The notes under the pieces: generated by a model
What the model was told of the DNA's origin: nothing
What the model saw: the letters and a program-made list of their open reading frames with translations, nothing else
Database searches by the model: none
Part shown: in pieces, positions 41,730 to 52,222 of the stretch
Numbering within the stretch: position 1 is the first letter of the stretch
Layout: each line of letters begins with the position of its first letter
Assembly (NCBI GenBank): GCA_902624635.1
Contig: CACNYD010000001.1
Coordinates: 1 to 52,765 of the forward strand
Source of the DNA: an uncultured Pelagibacteraceae bacterium
GTDB lineage: Bacteria > Pseudomonadota > Alphaproteobacteria > Pelagibacterales > Pelagibacteraceae
DNA length: 52,765 nt
Direction of reading: 5' to 3'
Made by a program: the position numbers and the translations under genes

Positions 41730-42335
41730 ATGCAAAAATTTAACACTTTAAAAAGTATACCAGCATATCTGCCAATAGTTAATATTGATACAGATATGAT
41801 CATTCCAAAACAATTTTTAAAAACGATTAAAAGAACTGGGTTGGGCAAAAATTTATTTTTTGAAATGAGATATGATGACAATGGCAAAGAAATAAATGAT
41901 TTTATTTTGAATAAAGATCCTTACATAAATTCAAAAATTTTAATCGCTGGAAAAAATTTTGGATGTGGCTCTTCAAGAGAACACGCTCCATGGGCATTAT
42001 TAGATTTCGGCATTACTTGTGTGATTAGCTCAAGTTTTGCTGATATTTTTTATAATAATTGTTTTAAAAACGGAATCTTACCAATAATTTTAGATGATGA
42101 TAAAATCAAAGAGTTATCAGAATACGCAAAAAGGAAAGAAGAAATTTTCATAGATCTTAATGAGGAGAAAGTTATTTTTGGAAACAATGAGACAAAATTT
42201 AAAGTAGACTCATTTAAAAAAAAGTGTTTATTGGAAGGATTAGACGACATAGCTCTATCACTAAAAAAATCTGATAAAATAGAAATTTTTGAAAAAGATT
42301 TAAAGGCTAAGAAGCCTTGGGTATTTAATGATTAA
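41730..42335 (+). CDS. leuD: 3-isopropylmalate dehydratase small subunit LeuD
   Basis: This is a 201-residue swivel-domain partner of LeuC. Landmarks are [22 protein letters not shown] near the N-terminus, the substrate-binding [17 protein letters not shown] (about 74-90), and [15 protein letters not shown]. Length is typical. It is one base from leuC and overlaps leuB by 8 bp, forming leuCDB. Confidence 0.97.
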   Translation: MQKFNTLKSIPAYLPIVNIDTDMIIPKQFLKTIKRTGLGKNLFFEMRYDDNGKEINDFILNKDPYINSKILIAGKNFGCGSSREHAPWALLDFGITCVISSSFADIFYNNCFKNGILPIILDDDKIKELSEYAKRKEEIFIDLNEEKVIFGNNETKFKVDSFKKKCLLEGLDDIALSLKKSDKIEIFEKDLKAKKPWVFND

Positions 42336-43434
42336 AGTTAAAAAAAGAAAAGTATTATTGCTCCCAGGTGATGGAATTGGCCCTGAAGTTACTGCGGAAG
42401 TTAAAAAAGTAATCAATTGGTTTAACGATAAAAAATCTTTAGATTTTGAGATTGATGAGGATTTAGTTGGTGGAAGTTCTTTTGATAAGCATGGAACACC
42501 TCTTACTGATGAAGTTTTTTATAAAGCATTAGAGAGTGCTGTAATAATGCTTGGTGCGGTCGGTGGACCAAAGTGGGACGGTGTCGAATTTTCAAAAAAA
42601 CCTGAAAGAGCTCTATTAAAATTAAGAAAAGAATTAAAACTTTTCGCAAATTTAAGACCAGCAATATGTTTTGAACAATTGGTGAATGCTTCAACTTTGA
42701 AACCAGAAATTGTTTCGGGTTTAGATATTTTAATAGTTAGAGAATTAACTGGTGGAGTATATTTTGGTGAGCCAAGAGGGATTAAACCGATAGAAAATGG
42801 AGAAAGAAAAGGAGTAAATACACATACTTATACAAGTAGTGAAATTATAAGAGTTGCTAGAATTGCTTTTGACTTAGCAAAAAAAAGATCAAATAGAGTT
42901 ATATCTTGTGAAAAATCTAATGTCATGGAGGCAGGCCAACTTTGGAAAGAAGAAGTGCAATCATTACATGATAAAGATTATAAAGATGTTGAACTGAGTC
43001 ATATGCTAGCTGATAATTGTGCAATGCAACTAGTAAGAAACCCGAAACAATTTGATGTTATTCTAACAGATAACTTGTTTGGTGATATGTTATCAGATGA
43101 GGCATCTATGTTAACAGGCTCTCTTGGATTATTACCCTCCGCATCATTAGGCGCAAAAAATAAAGATGGTGAAATGAGAGCTATGTATGAACCGATTCAT
43201 GGTTCGGCTCCAGATATTGCTGGTAAGGGAGTTGCGAATCCTATCGCTTCAATTTTGAGCTTTGCTATGGCACTGAGATACTCTTTAGATTTAGATAAAG
43301 AGGCAGAAGCCTTAGAAAAAGCTGTTCAAGAGGCACTTAATGATGGATTAAGGACAAAAGATATTATGTCTGATAAAATGAAAGAAGTGTCTACTTCTCA
43401 AATGGGTGATGCGATCATTTCAAAATTGCAATAA
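42328..43434 (+). CDS. leuB: 3-isopropylmalate dehydrogenase
   Basis: This 368-residue NAD-dependent enzyme oxidatively decarboxylates 3-isopropylmalate in the leucine pathway. It has [11 protein letters not shown] (11-21), RLxxxLR-type substrate residues in [18 protein letters not shown], and the signature [27 protein letters not shown], followed by [21 protein letters not shown]. It is preceded by an 8-bp overlap with leuD and followed by 26 bp and the dmdC gene, the longest gap in the whole plus-strand run after rpsP. Confidence 0.97.
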   Translation: MIKVKKRKVLLLPGDGIGPEVTAEVKKVINWFNDKKSLDFEIDEDLVGGSSFDKHGTPLTDEVFYKALESAVIMLGAVGGPKWDGVEFSKKPERALLKLRKELKLFANLRPAICFEQLVNASTLKPEIVSGLDILIVRELTGGVYFGEPRGIKPIENGERKGVNTHTYTSSEIIRVARIAFDLAKKRSNRVISCEKSNVMEAGQLWKEEVQSLHDKDYKDVELSHMLADNCAMQLVRNPKQFDVILTDNLFGDMLSDEASMLTGSLGLLPSASLGAKNKDGEMRAMYEPIHGSAPDIAGKGVANPIASILSFAMALRYSLDLDKEAEALEKAVQEALNDGLRTKDIMSDKMKEVSTSQMGDAIISKLQ

Positions 43435-43460
43435 TTAATTAATTATCTTAAAATCATATT

Positions 43461-45224
43461 ATGCCTACTTATACCGCTCCTGTTGACGATATGATGTTTC
43501 TATTTGAGAAACTCAGAAATAATCAAAAATACAATGAGTTAGAAAAATATAAAGAAGTTACTTCTGATTTAGTAAAAGATATTTTACAAGAAGCAGCAAA
43601 GATTAATCAAAATTTAATTTTACCACTAGCTAAGACTGGTGATGAAAATCCTGCAGTTTTAGAAAATGGAGTCGTGAGAACTCCACCAGGTTATAAGGAA
43701 GCTTACAAAAAATATATCGAGGATGGGTGGACTTCACTTTCTTGTGATCCAAAATATGGAGGTCAAGGTATGCCAAAAACTGTGAGTGCATTTTTTGATG
43801 AAATGCTCTCCTCAGCTAGCTTGTCTTTTAAATTGTATAGTGAATTAAGTATAGGCGCATATAATTGTATTAATCATCATGCTACAGATGAAATAAAGAA
43901 TAAATATTTACCAAAAATAGTCGAAGGAAAATGGAGTGGTACTATGTGTTTAACTGAGCCAGTATGTGGTACCGATTTAGGTTTGCTAAGAACAAAAGCT
44001 AAAAAACAAACTGATGGAACTTACAAAATAAGTGGTCAAAAAATTTTTATTACATCTGGAGATCACGATTTGACTGAAAATATCATTCATCTGGTTTTAG
44101 CAAGAGCAGAAGACTCTCCAGCAGGCACAAAAGGAATAAGTTTATTTTTAGTTCCAAAATTCGTGGTCAAAGATGATGGAACAGTTGGGCCAAGAAACGG
44201 CATATCAACAGGATCTATTGAGACCAAAATGGGAATAAAGGGATCAGCCACTTGTGTATTAAATTTTGATGATGCCACTGGCTATATGATAGGCGCTAAA
44301 GAAAAAGGACTAAGTGCTATGTTTACTATGATGAATCTTGAGAGAATAGTTGTAGGCATCCAAGGTTTGGGTATTTCAGAAATTGCTTATCAAAATTCTC
44401 TTACTTATGCAAAAGAGAGAAAACAAGGAAAGTCGAACAATTCCAAGTCTAAAAATGGAGCAGATTTTATAATTGAACATGCCGACATAAGAAGAACCTT
44501 ATTAAATATGAAATCAATTATTGAGGGTGAAAGAGCTTTGTGTTTTTGGTTGTCACAACAAACTGAAGTTAGTTTAAATCATCCAGATAAAAAAACTCGT
44601 CAAGAAGCCTCTGACTATGTTTCTCTTATGACCCCTGTTGTAAAATCCTTGTTTACAGACTTAGCGATGGAAATTACTAGTGATGCTATGCAAATTCATG
44701 GAGGATATGGATATACTAAAGACCAAGGTATAGAACAATTATATAGAGATAATAGAATTACACCTATTTATGAAGGCACAAATTCTGTTCAAGCATCAGA
44801 TTTAGTTTTCAGAAAACTATCAAATAAAAATGGCAATATAATAAATAAATTTTTAGATCAGGTTAGGTCCGAGTGCGATACAGATAATGAAAAAATTAAA
44901 CCATTTCTGTCGGAATTTAATAATTATTTGGACACATTAAAGAAATTTAGTGATTGGATGACTAACAAAGCTAATACAGAAAAAGATGACGTTAGCGCAG
45001 CGGCTAATGATTACCTAAAAACTTTGGGTTACGTATCTATTGCATATGCATGGATTAAAGTTTTAGAGGTGAGTTTTAAAGATTATGAAGAAAATAAAAA
45101 ATTTTATAACGATAAAATAGATACAGCTAGATTTTATTTTGACAAAGTATTACCTAGAGCAGAACTTCACTATAAGTCTGCAATTTCTGGAAGTTCAAAT
45201 ATAATGAATTTCAAGTTTAATTAA
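43461..45224 (+). CDS. dmdC: Methylmercaptopropionyl-CoA dehydrogenase (acyl-CoA dehydrogenase)
   Basis: The 587-residue FAD enzyme is of the long acyl-CoA dehydrogenase class that includes DmdC. It shows GTMCLTEPVCGTDLGLLRTKA (the FAD/substrate loop), MQIHGGYGYTKDQGIEQLYRD and the catalytic Glu region ITPIYEGTNSVQASDLVFRKL, followed by a C-terminal extension found in this subgroup. DmdC oxidises 3-methylmercaptopropionyl-CoA to methylthioacryloyl-CoA in DMSP demethylation. The assignment leans on the gene neighbourhood with dmdB and dmdA. It abuts dmdB without a gap. Confidence 0.88.
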   Translation: MPTYTAPVDDMMFLFEKLRNNQKYNELEKYKEVTSDLVKDILQEAAKINQNLILPLAKTGDENPAVLENGVVRTPPGYKEAYKKYIEDGWTSLSCDPKYGGQGMPKTVSAFFDEMLSSASLSFKLYSELSIGAYNCINHHATDEIKNKYLPKIVEGKWSGTMCLTEPVCGTDLGLLRTKAKKQTDGTYKISGQKIFITSGDHDLTENIIHLVLARAEDSPAGTKGISLFLVPKFVVKDDGTVGPRNGISTGSIETKMGIKGSATCVLNFDDATGYMIGAKEKGLSAMFTMMNLERIVVGIQGLGISEIAYQNSLTYAKERKQGKSNNSKSKNGADFIIEHADIRRTLLNMKSIIEGERALCFWLSQQTEVSLNHPDKKTRQEASDYVSLMTPVVKSLFTDLAMEITSDAMQIHGGYGYTKDQGIEQLYRDNRITPIYEGTNSVQASDLVFRKLSNKNGNIINKFLDQVRSECDTDNEKIKPFLSEFNNYLDTLKKFSDWMTNKANTEKDDVSAAANDYLKTLGYVSIAYAWIKVLEVSFKDYEENKKFYNDKIDTARFYFDKVLPRAELHYKSAISGSSNIMNFKFN

Positions 45225-46841
45225 ATGAGTCATTACGAAACTAATCTAGATAAAAATGATGCTAATTATGTTCCATTAACGCCTTTAACTTTTCTAAAAA
45301 GAGCTTATGAAATTTACCCTAATTACGAAGCAGTTATTTATGAAGATAGGAAATATACTTGGAGTCAAGTTTATAAACGAACTGTAAAATTTGCTAGTGC
45401 ACTAAACAAAATTGGAGTTGGTAAGGGTGATACTGTTTCATTTTTAGCTTTTAATACCCCTGAAATTTTTGAAGGACATTATTCCGTTCCAATGGCAGGT
45501 GCAGTTTTAAATACGATTAACATAAGGTTGGATGCTAAAACAATTGCGTATATTTTGGAACATAGTGATGCAAAAGTTCTAGTTGTAGATAGACAACTTC
45601 ATGTTGAAGTAAAAAAGGCTTTAAGCACCTTTAAAAGAAAAATCACAATAATTGACATTAATGATGAATTCGCAGATCAATCTAAGTGCGAAAAAATTGG
45701 TGAATTAGAATACGAAAGTTTTTTAAATACTGGTGATGAAAATTATAATTGGAAAATGCCAGAGGATGAATGGCAAGCATTATCACTCAGTTATACTTCA
45801 GGAACTACTGGAAACCCTAAAGGAGTAGTTTATCACCACAGAGGATCATATTTAATGTCAACTGGAAGCGCAGTTGCATGGAATATGCCAAACAGATTAA
45901 ATTTTTTGACTATTGTGCCTATGTTTCATTGCAATGGCTGGGGATACCCATGGACTGTACCCATGTTAAATGGAAGAACTATTTGTTTGAGAAATATTGA
46001 TATAAAAAAAATATTTGAATTAATTGATAAATATAATGTTACCCATTTTGGAGGAGCACCGATCGTATTGAATATGATTACTGGGGCCCCTGAGTCCGAT
46101 AGGAAAAAATTAAAACAAAAAGTATATGTATTAACTGCTGGAGCACCACCACCAAGTATTATATTTAAAAAAATGAAAGCGCTTGGATTTGAGGTTATGC
46201 ATGTTTATGGATTAACAGAAACTTATGGTCATGTTACTCAATGTGCTTGGAATGAATCTTGGAATGAATTTGATGAGGAAAAACAAAATGAAATTAAGGC
46301 AAGACAAGGTGTAAGATATCCTAATACAGAAGGTATCACAGTTATGGACCCTAAAACAATGAAAGAGGTTCCAAAAGATGGAAAAACGATTGGTGAAATT
46401 ATGATTAAAGGGAATGTTGTTATGAAGGGTTACTTCAAAGATAAAGATGCAACAGATAAAGCCATGGATGGTGGATGGTTTCATTCTGGTGATTTGGCAG
46501 TGATGCACTCTGATGGATATGTTAAAATTCAAGATAGGTCGAAAGATATTATTATTTCAGGAGGTGAAAATATTTCCTCAATTGAAATAGAAAACACTTT
46601 AGCAAAGCATCCATCAGTCTCAATTGCAGCAGTTGTGGCAAAACCAGACGAAAAATGGGGTGAAGTTCCATGTGCATTTATTGAGATGGTTCAAGACAAA
46701 CCAGTCACAGAAAAAGAATTAATCAGCTTTTGCAAAGAAACTCTTGCAGGATTTAAAGTACCAAAACAAGTTGTTTTTTGTGAGTTACCAAAAACCTCAA
46801 CAGGCAAAATTCAAAAATTTGAGTTAAGAAAAAAATTTTAG
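45225..46841 (+). CDS. dmdB: 3-methylmercaptopropionate-CoA ligase (acyl-CoA synthetase)
   Basis: This is a 538-residue ANL-superfamily enzyme. The AMP-binding motif SLSYTSGTTGNPKGVVYHHRG (near 189-208), VYGLTETYG (about 326-334), GWFHSGDLAV and the C-terminal lysine motif PKTSTGKIQKFELRK are all intact. DmdB activates methylmercaptopropionate, produced by DmdA, to its CoA thioester. Related medium-chain acyl-CoA ligases look alike, so the specific name depends on the neighbours. It lies between dmdC (0 bp) and the alpha/beta hydrolase gene (8 bp). Confidence 0.88.
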   Translation: MSHYETNLDKNDANYVPLTPLTFLKRAYEIYPNYEAVIYEDRKYTWSQVYKRTVKFASALNKIGVGKGDTVSFLAFNTPEIFEGHYSVPMAGAVLNTINIRLDAKTIAYILEHSDAKVLVVDRQLHVEVKKALSTFKRKITIIDINDEFADQSKCEKIGELEYESFLNTGDENYNWKMPEDEWQALSLSYTSGTTGNPKGVVYHHRGSYLMSTGSAVAWNMPNRLNFLTIVPMFHCNGWGYPWTVPMLNGRTICLRNIDIKKIFELIDKYNVTHFGGAPIVLNMITGAPESDRKKLKQKVYVLTAGAPPPSIIFKKMKALGFEVMHVYGLTETYGHVTQCAWNESWNEFDEEKQNEIKARQGVRYPNTEGITVMDPKTMKEVPKDGKTIGEIMIKGNVVMKGYFKDKDATDKAMDGGWFHSGDLAVMHSDGYVKIQDRSKDIIISGGENISSIEIENTLAKHPSVSIAAVVAKPDEKWGEVPCAFIEMVQDKPVTEKELISFCKETLAGFKVPKQVVFCELPKTSTGKIQKFELRKKF

Positions 46842-46849
46842 GAAAATAA

Positions 46850-47626
46850 TTGATATTTCAATTGGAAAATAAAAATGTTCATGCATCAGACTCTGGTCAA
46901 GGGATAGATAAGAAAAAAGATACTATAGTATTTCTACATGGAAGTGGTCTTTCCCATATTGTTTGGTCACTAGCAGAACAATTTTTTTCATCAAAAAATT
47001 TTAATGTATTGTCTTTAGATTTACCAGGTCATGGTAATTCTGACGGTCCTTGCTTAGATAGCATTGAAAAAATTGCTGATTGGTTGGAGAATGTTTTTGA
47101 TAAATTGAAATTAAAAGATTTAATTTTAATTGGTCATTCTCAAGGTTGTTTAGAAATACTTGAGTATTCCTACAAATATAAAGAGAGACTTAAAAAATTA
47201 GTTTTTATTGGAGGTTCAAATAAAATGCCTGTTCATCCTGATTTAATTGAACTAGCACAAAATGGTCACTCAGATGCTGTTAAATTGATGATGAAATGGG
47301 GTTATGAGGGCTCAAAAAAATTTATTGGTGGTAATCCAGTTGAAAAAATAATTCAATCACCGAGAGATATAAGTGAAATTTTGGCTGTTGATTTAAAAGC
47401 ATGTAATAACTACTCAAATGGTTCCGAAGCTGCTAAAGATATTGACTTTCCTTCGATGCTTATATTGGGAGAATTGGATAAAATGATAAATTTAGAAGCT
47501 GGAAAGAAATTCTCTAATTTGATTAAAAATTCAACTACACATGTAATTAAAGGATGTGGCCATATGATAATGATTGAAAAAGCATTCGAAATGAGAGAAA
47601 AGATTTTGGAATTCTTAAATAAATGA
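46850..47626 (+). CDS. Alpha/beta hydrolase within the dmd operon
   Basis: This is a 258-residue soluble alpha/beta hydrolase with a TTG start at 46850. The oxyanion loop [13 protein letters not shown] (28-40), the nucleophile elbow [10 protein letters not shown] with Ser97, an acid in LGELDKMI and the His in [13 protein letters not shown] near the C-terminus complete the triad. Family members include esterases, thioesterases and C-C hydrolases. Its location between dmdB and dmdA (4-bp overlap with dmdA) suggests a step in DMSP/MMPA breakdown, perhaps on methylthioacryloyl-CoA, but no direct evidence is in the sequence. DmdD, the usual hydratase, is not in the window. Confidence 0.83.
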   Translation: MIFQLENKNVHASDSGQGIDKKKDTIVFLHGSGLSHIVWSLAEQFFSSKNFNVLSLDLPGHGNSDGPCLDSIEKIADWLENVFDKLKLKDLILIGHSQGCLEILEYSYKYKERLKKLVFIGGSNKMPVHPDLIELAQNGHSDAVKLMMKWGYEGSKKFIGGNPVEKIIQSPRDISEILAVDLKACNNYSNGSEAAKDIDFPSMLILGELDKMINLEAGKKFSNLIKNSTTHVIKGCGHMIMIEKAFEMREKILEFLNK

Positions 47627-48732
47627 AAAGTTATCCTATAGCTAAGTCAAGAAGAGTGAGAAGCACTCCGTATACTTCACGAATTGAAAATCAAGGCGTG
47701 ACTGCATATACGGTTTATAATCATATGCTTTTACCTGCAGCATTTGGATCTTTGGAAGAATCTTGTGATCATTTAAAAAAGAATGTTCAAGTATGGGATG
47801 TATCAGCAGAAAGACAAGTTGAAATTTTTGGTGAAGATGCTGCTAAACTTGTGCAACTTATGACCTGTAGAGATTTATCTAAATCTAAAATAGGCAGATG
47901 TTATTATTGTCCAATTATTGATGAAAATGGAAATCTAGTAAATGATCCTGTTATTTTAAAACTAGCTGAAGATAGATGGTGGGTATCTATTGCTGATTCT
48001 GATGTAATTTTTTTTGCAAAAGGTTTAGCATCTGGCAATAATTTTAAAGTAAAAATTTTTGAACCTAGTGTTGATATCCTTGCTGTTCAAGGACCAAAAT
48101 CTTTTGATTTAATGGAAAAAATTTTTGGTAAAGAGATAAAGGAGTTAAAATTTTTTGGATTTAATTATTATGTTTTTAAAGGTGTAAAACATTTAATTGC
48201 TAGATCTGGTTGGTCAAAACAAGGAGGTTTTGAGATTTATGTAGAAAATACAAAATCCGGATTAGAACTATATGATCAATTCTTTGAACTAGGAAAAGAA
48301 TTTAATGTAAAAGCTGGTTGTCCAAATTTAATTGAAAGAATAGAAAGCGGATTACTTTCTTATGGAAACGATTTTGACAATAATGACAATCCATTTGAGT
48401 GTGGTTTTGAAAAGTATGTAAACATAGAAGCTGATATAAATTTTTTGGGTAAGGATAAATTGAAACAGATTCAAAAAGATGGAATTAAGCGAAAATTAAT
48501 GGGTGTTCAGATTGATATTAACAAAATAAACTTAACTAAATCTTTGAGCATTAAAGATGAAAAAGGAAATATAATTGGAGATCTGAGATCTGCCTGTTAT
48601 TCACCTCATTTTAAAAAGTCCATAGGTATTGCAATGATAAACGAACCATATTGTAAAGCATCTGCCACTGGATTAATGGAAATTGATGGAAATTCAATAG
48701 CTGTAAAAGTTTGCGATTTGCCTTTCATCTAG
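47623..48732 (+). CDS. dmdA: DMSP demethylase DmdA
   Basis: The 369-residue enzyme is a GcvT-family (glycine cleavage T-like) protein that transfers a methyl group from dimethylsulfoniopropionate to tetrahydrofolate, giving methylmercaptopropionate. The Pelagibacter-type features are plain: [18 protein letters not shown] at the start, [48 protein letters not shown], and [14 protein letters not shown]. Length equals that of known DmdA. The adjacent dmdB and dmdC make an almost complete operon. It is followed by asd after 15 bp. Confidence 0.95.
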   Translation: MKSYPIAKSRRVRSTPYTSRIENQGVTAYTVYNHMLLPAAFGSLEESCDHLKKNVQVWDVSAERQVEIFGEDAAKLVQLMTCRDLSKSKIGRCYYCPIIDENGNLVNDPVILKLAEDRWWVSIADSDVIFFAKGLASGNNFKVKIFEPSVDILAVQGPKSFDLMEKIFGKEIKELKFFGFNYYVFKGVKHLIARSGWSKQGGFEIYVENTKSGLELYDQFFELGKEFNVKAGCPNLIERIESGLLSYGNDFDNNDNPFECGFEKYVNIEADINFLGKDKLKQIQKDGIKRKLMGVQIDINKINLTKSLSIKDEKGNIIGDLRSACYSPHFKKSIGIAMINEPYCKASATGLMEIDGNSIAVKVCDLPFI

Positions 48733-48747
48733 TATAAAACTTACATC

Positions 48748-49755
48748 ATGAATATTGCAATAGTAGGAGCAACAGGAAATGTTGGTAGAAAAACTTTAGA
48801 AGTTCTAGAGAGAAAAGGACTTCCTATAGATGATCTTTATTTAGTTGCTTCGTCTAAGAGTGCTGGAAAAAAAATTCATTTTCAAGGCAAAGATATCGTA
48901 GTTAGTGAGCTAGAAAATTTTAATTTTTCAAAAGTAAAAATTGCTTTTTTTGCAGCAGGTGGAAGAATTTCTGAAAAATTTGCCGAGAAAGCAGCCAAGC
49001 ATTGTTTGGTAATTGACAATTCAAGTTTTTTTAGAATGGACCCAGATGTTCCTTTAATAGTCCCTCAGGTAAATTCGAACGCTTTAAATCATATAAAAAA
49101 AAATATTATTGCAAATCCTAATTGTTCAACAGCACAATTGGTAATCGCATTAAAACCATTGCATGATTTATTTGTTATTAAAAGAGTAGTTGTTTCAACA
49201 TATCAATCTGTTTCTGGTGCTGGCAAAGCAGCAATGGATGAATTGATAAAACAAACCAAATTAACTTTAGATGGTATAGATACAAAACCTGAAAATTTTA
49301 CAAAACAAATTGCATTTAACGCTATTCCCCATATTGATGTTTTTTCAGAAGATGGCTACACAAAAGAAGAGTTGAAAATGAGCAATGAGACTAAAAAAAT
49401 TTTAGATGAAAAAATTGATCTGACTGCGACATGTGTGAGACTACCAATATCAGTTTCTCATTCAGAGTCGGTAAACGTTCAATTTGAGAAGAATTTTTCT
49501 TTAGAAAAAATAAAGGAGGCATTGAATAGTTTTGATGGTTGCAAAGTAATTGATGAAAGAAGTGATGGAGGTTATTCGACACCATTAGAAGCAGAAGGAA
49601 AAGATGAAACTTTTATTTCGAGGATTAGAGAAGATAAAACAATAAAAAATGGATTAAATTTGTGGATTGTATCCGACAATCTTTTAAGAGGTGCTGCCTT
49701 GAACGCAGTTGAAATAGCCGAAGCATTAATCAAAAATAATTTTTATGGAAAATAA
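48748..49755 (+). CDS. asd: Aspartate-semialdehyde dehydrogenase
   Basis: This is a 335-residue NADPH-dependent enzyme of the aspartate pathway (lysine, threonine, methionine, diaminopimelate). The Rossmann motif IVGATGNVGRKTLEVL opens the protein, and the catalytic Cys126 lies in ANPNCSTAQLV, with SVSGAGKAAMDEL and the LPISVSHSESVNVQF segment following. Length and motifs are standard. It is the link between the dmd and sdh groups, overlapping sdhC by 11 bp. Confidence 0.96.
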   Translation: MNIAIVGATGNVGRKTLEVLERKGLPIDDLYLVASSKSAGKKIHFQGKDIVVSELENFNFSKVKIAFFAAGGRISEKFAEKAAKHCLVIDNSSFFRMDPDVPLIVPQVNSNALNHIKKNIIANPNCSTAQLVIALKPLHDLFVIKRVVVSTYQSVSGAGKAAMDELIKQTKLTLDGIDTKPENFTKQIAFNAIPHIDVFSEDGYTKEELKMSNETKKILDEKIDLTATCVRLPISVSHSESVNVQFEKNFSLEKIKEALNSFDGCKVIDERSDGGYSTPLEAEGKDETFISRIREDKTIKNGLNLWIVSDNLLRGAALNAVEIAEALIKNNFYGK

Positions 49756-50125
49756 ACCTCCTTTGTCACCGCATATTCAAATTTATAGATGGCATATTTC
49801 ATCTTTAGTTTCTATTACACATAGAATTACAGGAATAATAAATATTATCGGCATCACTTTTATTTGCATATGGTCGTGTTTACTGCTTTTAGGTGAAAAT
49901 AATTATGAGATGTTCAATGTATTTTTAAAATCACTATTTGGAAAATTTATTATTTTGGGAATTACATGGTCTTTTTCATTTCAAATTTTAAGTGAAATTA
50001 GACATTTAATAATGGATCTTGGTTATGGTTTTGATCCTAAGATAACTAAGATAACAGGGTTAGTGGTAATATTTGGATCATTAATTTTAACGATTGTTTT
50101 TTTTACTTTAGGAAAAAATTTTTAA
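49745..50125 (+). CDS. sdhC: Succinate dehydrogenase cytochrome b556 subunit
   Basis: This is a 126-residue three-helix inner-membrane subunit of complex II. It opens PPLSPHIQIYRWHISSLVSITHRITG, the SdhC signature, and contains EIRHLIMDLGYGF with the haem-ligand His. It anchors the flavoprotein and iron-sulfur subunits and binds quinone. It overlaps asd by 11 bp and is one base from sdhD. Confidence 0.95.
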   Translation: MENKPPLSPHIQIYRWHISSLVSITHRITGIINIIGITFICIWSCLLLLGENNYEMFNVFLKSLFGKFIILGITWSFSFQILSEIRHLIMDLGYGFDPKITKITGLVVIFGSLILTIVFFTLGKNF

Positions 50126-50126
50126 C

Positions 50127-50450
50127 ATGATCAGCGCAACTAGAAAATGGATTTTTTTGAAGGTGAGTGGAGCTTTATTAGTTCCTTTGATGATATGGTT
50201 TATCTTAAATCTTACAATGATTTATGATGAAGAATATTTGAAATTAATAGACTTTTTTACAAAGCCATTTTCTAAATTTTTGTTTAGTATTTTTATAATT
50301 AATGCTTATTTTTTTTCAGCTTTAAGTATAAGTGAGGTTTTTGAGGATTATATTAAAAATGATAAAATCAAAAGTGTCGCAAATAAGCTTTTATATGCTT
50401 CAGCAGTAGCAATTCCCTTAATTACAATTATATTAATCTCTAGTTTATGA
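50127..50450 (+). CDS. sdhD: Succinate dehydrogenase hydrophobic anchor subunit
   Basis: This is a 107-residue three-helix membrane protein, the second anchor of complex II. Sequence conservation in this family is low; identification comes from size, three helices and the fixed position between sdhC and sdhA. The usual haem/quinone His-Asp motif after the second helix is not clear: the region reads [11 protein letters not shown], with an Asp-Tyr in the expected place. It overlaps sdhA by 4 bp. Confidence 0.86.
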   Translation: MISATRKWIFLKVSGALLVPLMIWFILNLTMIYDEEYLKLIDFFTKPFSKFLFSIFIINAYFFSALSISEVFEDYIKNDKIKSVANKLLYASAVAIPLITIILISSL

Positions 50451-52222
50451 GTACATATAAAATAATAGATCATGAATATGACGTAGTAGTTCTTGGTGCT
50501 GGAGGTTCTGGCTTGCGAGCTGCTGTTGGTTTAAGTGAAGCAGGATTAAAAACTGCATGTATCTCAAAAGTATTTCCAACGAGAAGTCATACTTCTGCCG
50601 CACAGGGTGGAATTTCAGCAGCCCTAGGTAATATGGGAGAAGATGATTGGCGTTGGCATATGTACGATACTGTAAAAGGAGCAGATTGGTTAGGAGATCA
50701 AGATAGTATTGAATATCTTTGCAAAGAAGCCCCTAAAGCAGTTATTGAATTAGAAAAATATGGTGTACCTTTTAGCAGAACAGAAGATGGAAAAATTTAT
50801 CAAAGACCTTTTGGTGGTATGACTAAAAATTACGGAAATGGAATAGTTCAAAGAACATGTGCTGCAGCTGATCGGACAGGACACGCAATTTTACATACTT
50901 TATATGGTCAAGCTTTAAAACATAAGACAGAGTTCTTCATTGAGTATTTTGCTCTTGATCTTTTAATGAAAGATGGCGAATGTAAAGGATTGATAGCGTG
51001 GAATTTAAATGATGGAACTATTCATAGATTTAGATCTCATATTGTCATTATAGCCACAGGTGGTTATGGAAAAGTATATTATTCTGCAACATCTGCTCAC
51101 ACATGCACAGGTGATGGAAATGCAATGGTGTTAAGAGCGGGATTACCATTACAAGATATGGAGTTTGTACAATTTCATCCAACAGGTATTTACGGACATG
51201 GTACTTTAATAACAGAGGGTGCAAGAGGTGAAGGAGGTTATCTTACCAACTCTAAAGGTGAAAGGTTTATGGAAAGATATGCACCAAAAGCTAAAGATCT
51301 AGCTTCTAGAGATGTTGTAAGTAGGTCAATGTCAATTGAAATTAATGAAGGCAGAGGAGTTGGAAAAGATCAGGATCATGTTCATTTAAATTTAAGTCAT
51401 TTAGATAAAGAAATTATAGAAAGTAGATTACCGGGCATAACAGATGCAGCAAGATTATTCGCAAATGTAGATGTAACCAAAGAACCAATACCAGTTGTAC
51501 CTACAGTTCACTATAACATGGGGGGTATACCAACTAATTATAAAGCAGAAGTTTTGACAGTAAATGGTTCCGAAAAAACTGTTCCAGGACTTATGGCTAT
51601 TGGAGAGGCAGCTTGTGTTTCAGTTCATGGTGCAAATAGATTAGGATCTAACTCTCTAATAGATCTAGTAGTTTTTGGAAGAGCTGCAGCAAAAAGAGCT
51701 GCTGAATTAATTAAACCTGGTACACCACATGAGGAAATTAACGACTTAGAAACACAAAAATGTTTAGATCGTTTTGATAAGATTAGAAATTCTGATGGAG
51801 ATATTGGCACTGCTGAATTAAGATTATCAATGCAAAAGATAATGCAATCAAAATGTGCAGTATTTAGAACAGAGAAAACTCTCAAAGAGGGTGTTGACGA
51901 AATAAGAAAAACATTTGATGGACTAAACTCTTTATCAGTTAAAGATAAATCATTAATATTTAATACTGATTTGGTTGAAACTTTAGAGTTTGACAATTTA
52001 ATTAGACAAGCAGTTGTGACAGTTGACTCAGCTTATAATAGAAAAGAGAGCAGAGGAGCTCATGCAAGAGAAGATTTTCCTAAAAGAGATGATAACCAAT
52101 TTATGCAACATACATTAGCTTGGTGTGATGGCAAAAAATCGAAAATAAGTTACAGAGATGTTCACAAGTCTACATTAACTAATGAAGTACAGTATTTTCC
52201 ACCTCAGGAGAGAGTTTATTAA
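50447..52222 (+). CDS. sdhA: Succinate dehydrogenase flavoprotein subunit
   Basis: This is the 591-residue catalytic subunit that oxidises succinate to fumarate. The FAD-binding GAGGSGLRA lies at 17-25, His48 in [11 protein letters not shown] is the covalent FAD attachment site, and [22 protein letters not shown] and [18 protein letters not shown] carry active-site residues. Length is normal. Its TAA shares a base with the sdhB ATG (TAATG), so the two subunits are translationally coupled. Confidence 0.97.
   Translation: MSTYKIIDHEYDVVVLGAGGSGLRAAVGLSEAGLKTACISKVFPTRSHTSAAQGGISAALGNMGEDDWRWHMYDTVKGADWLGDQDSIEYLCKEAPKAVIELEKYGVPFSRTEDGKIYQRPFGGMTKNYGNGIVQRTCAAADRTGHAILHTLYGQALKHKTEFFIEYFALDLLMKDGECKGLIAWNLNDGTIHRFRSHIVIIATGGYGKVYYSATSAHTCTGDGNAMVLRAGLPLQDMEFVQFHPTGIYGHGTLITEGARGEGGYLTNSKGERFMERYAPKAKDLASRDVVSRSMSIEINEGRGVGKDQDHVHLNLSHLDKEIIESRLPGITDAARLFANVDVTKEPIPVVPTVHYNMGGIPTNYKAEVLTVNGSEKTVPGLMAIGEAACVSVHGANRLGSNSLIDLVVFGRAAAKRAAELIKPGTPHEEINDLETQKCLDRFDKIRNSDGDIGTAELRLSMQKIMQSKCAVFRTEKTLKEGVDEIRKTFDGLNSLSVKDKSLIFNTDLVETLEFDNLIRQAVVTVDSAYNRKESRGAHAREDFPKRDDNQFMQHTLAWCDGKKSKISYRDVHKSTLTNEVQYFPPQERVY

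Noticed and set aside
46212-46532. Minus-strand open frame of 106 codons inside dmdB
   Set aside because: It is antisense to an intact, fully conserved gene and has no recognisable protein features.
51625-51996. Minus-strand open frame of 123 codons inside sdhA
   Set aside because: Shadow of a highly conserved gene with Ser/Leu-rich nonsense sequence.
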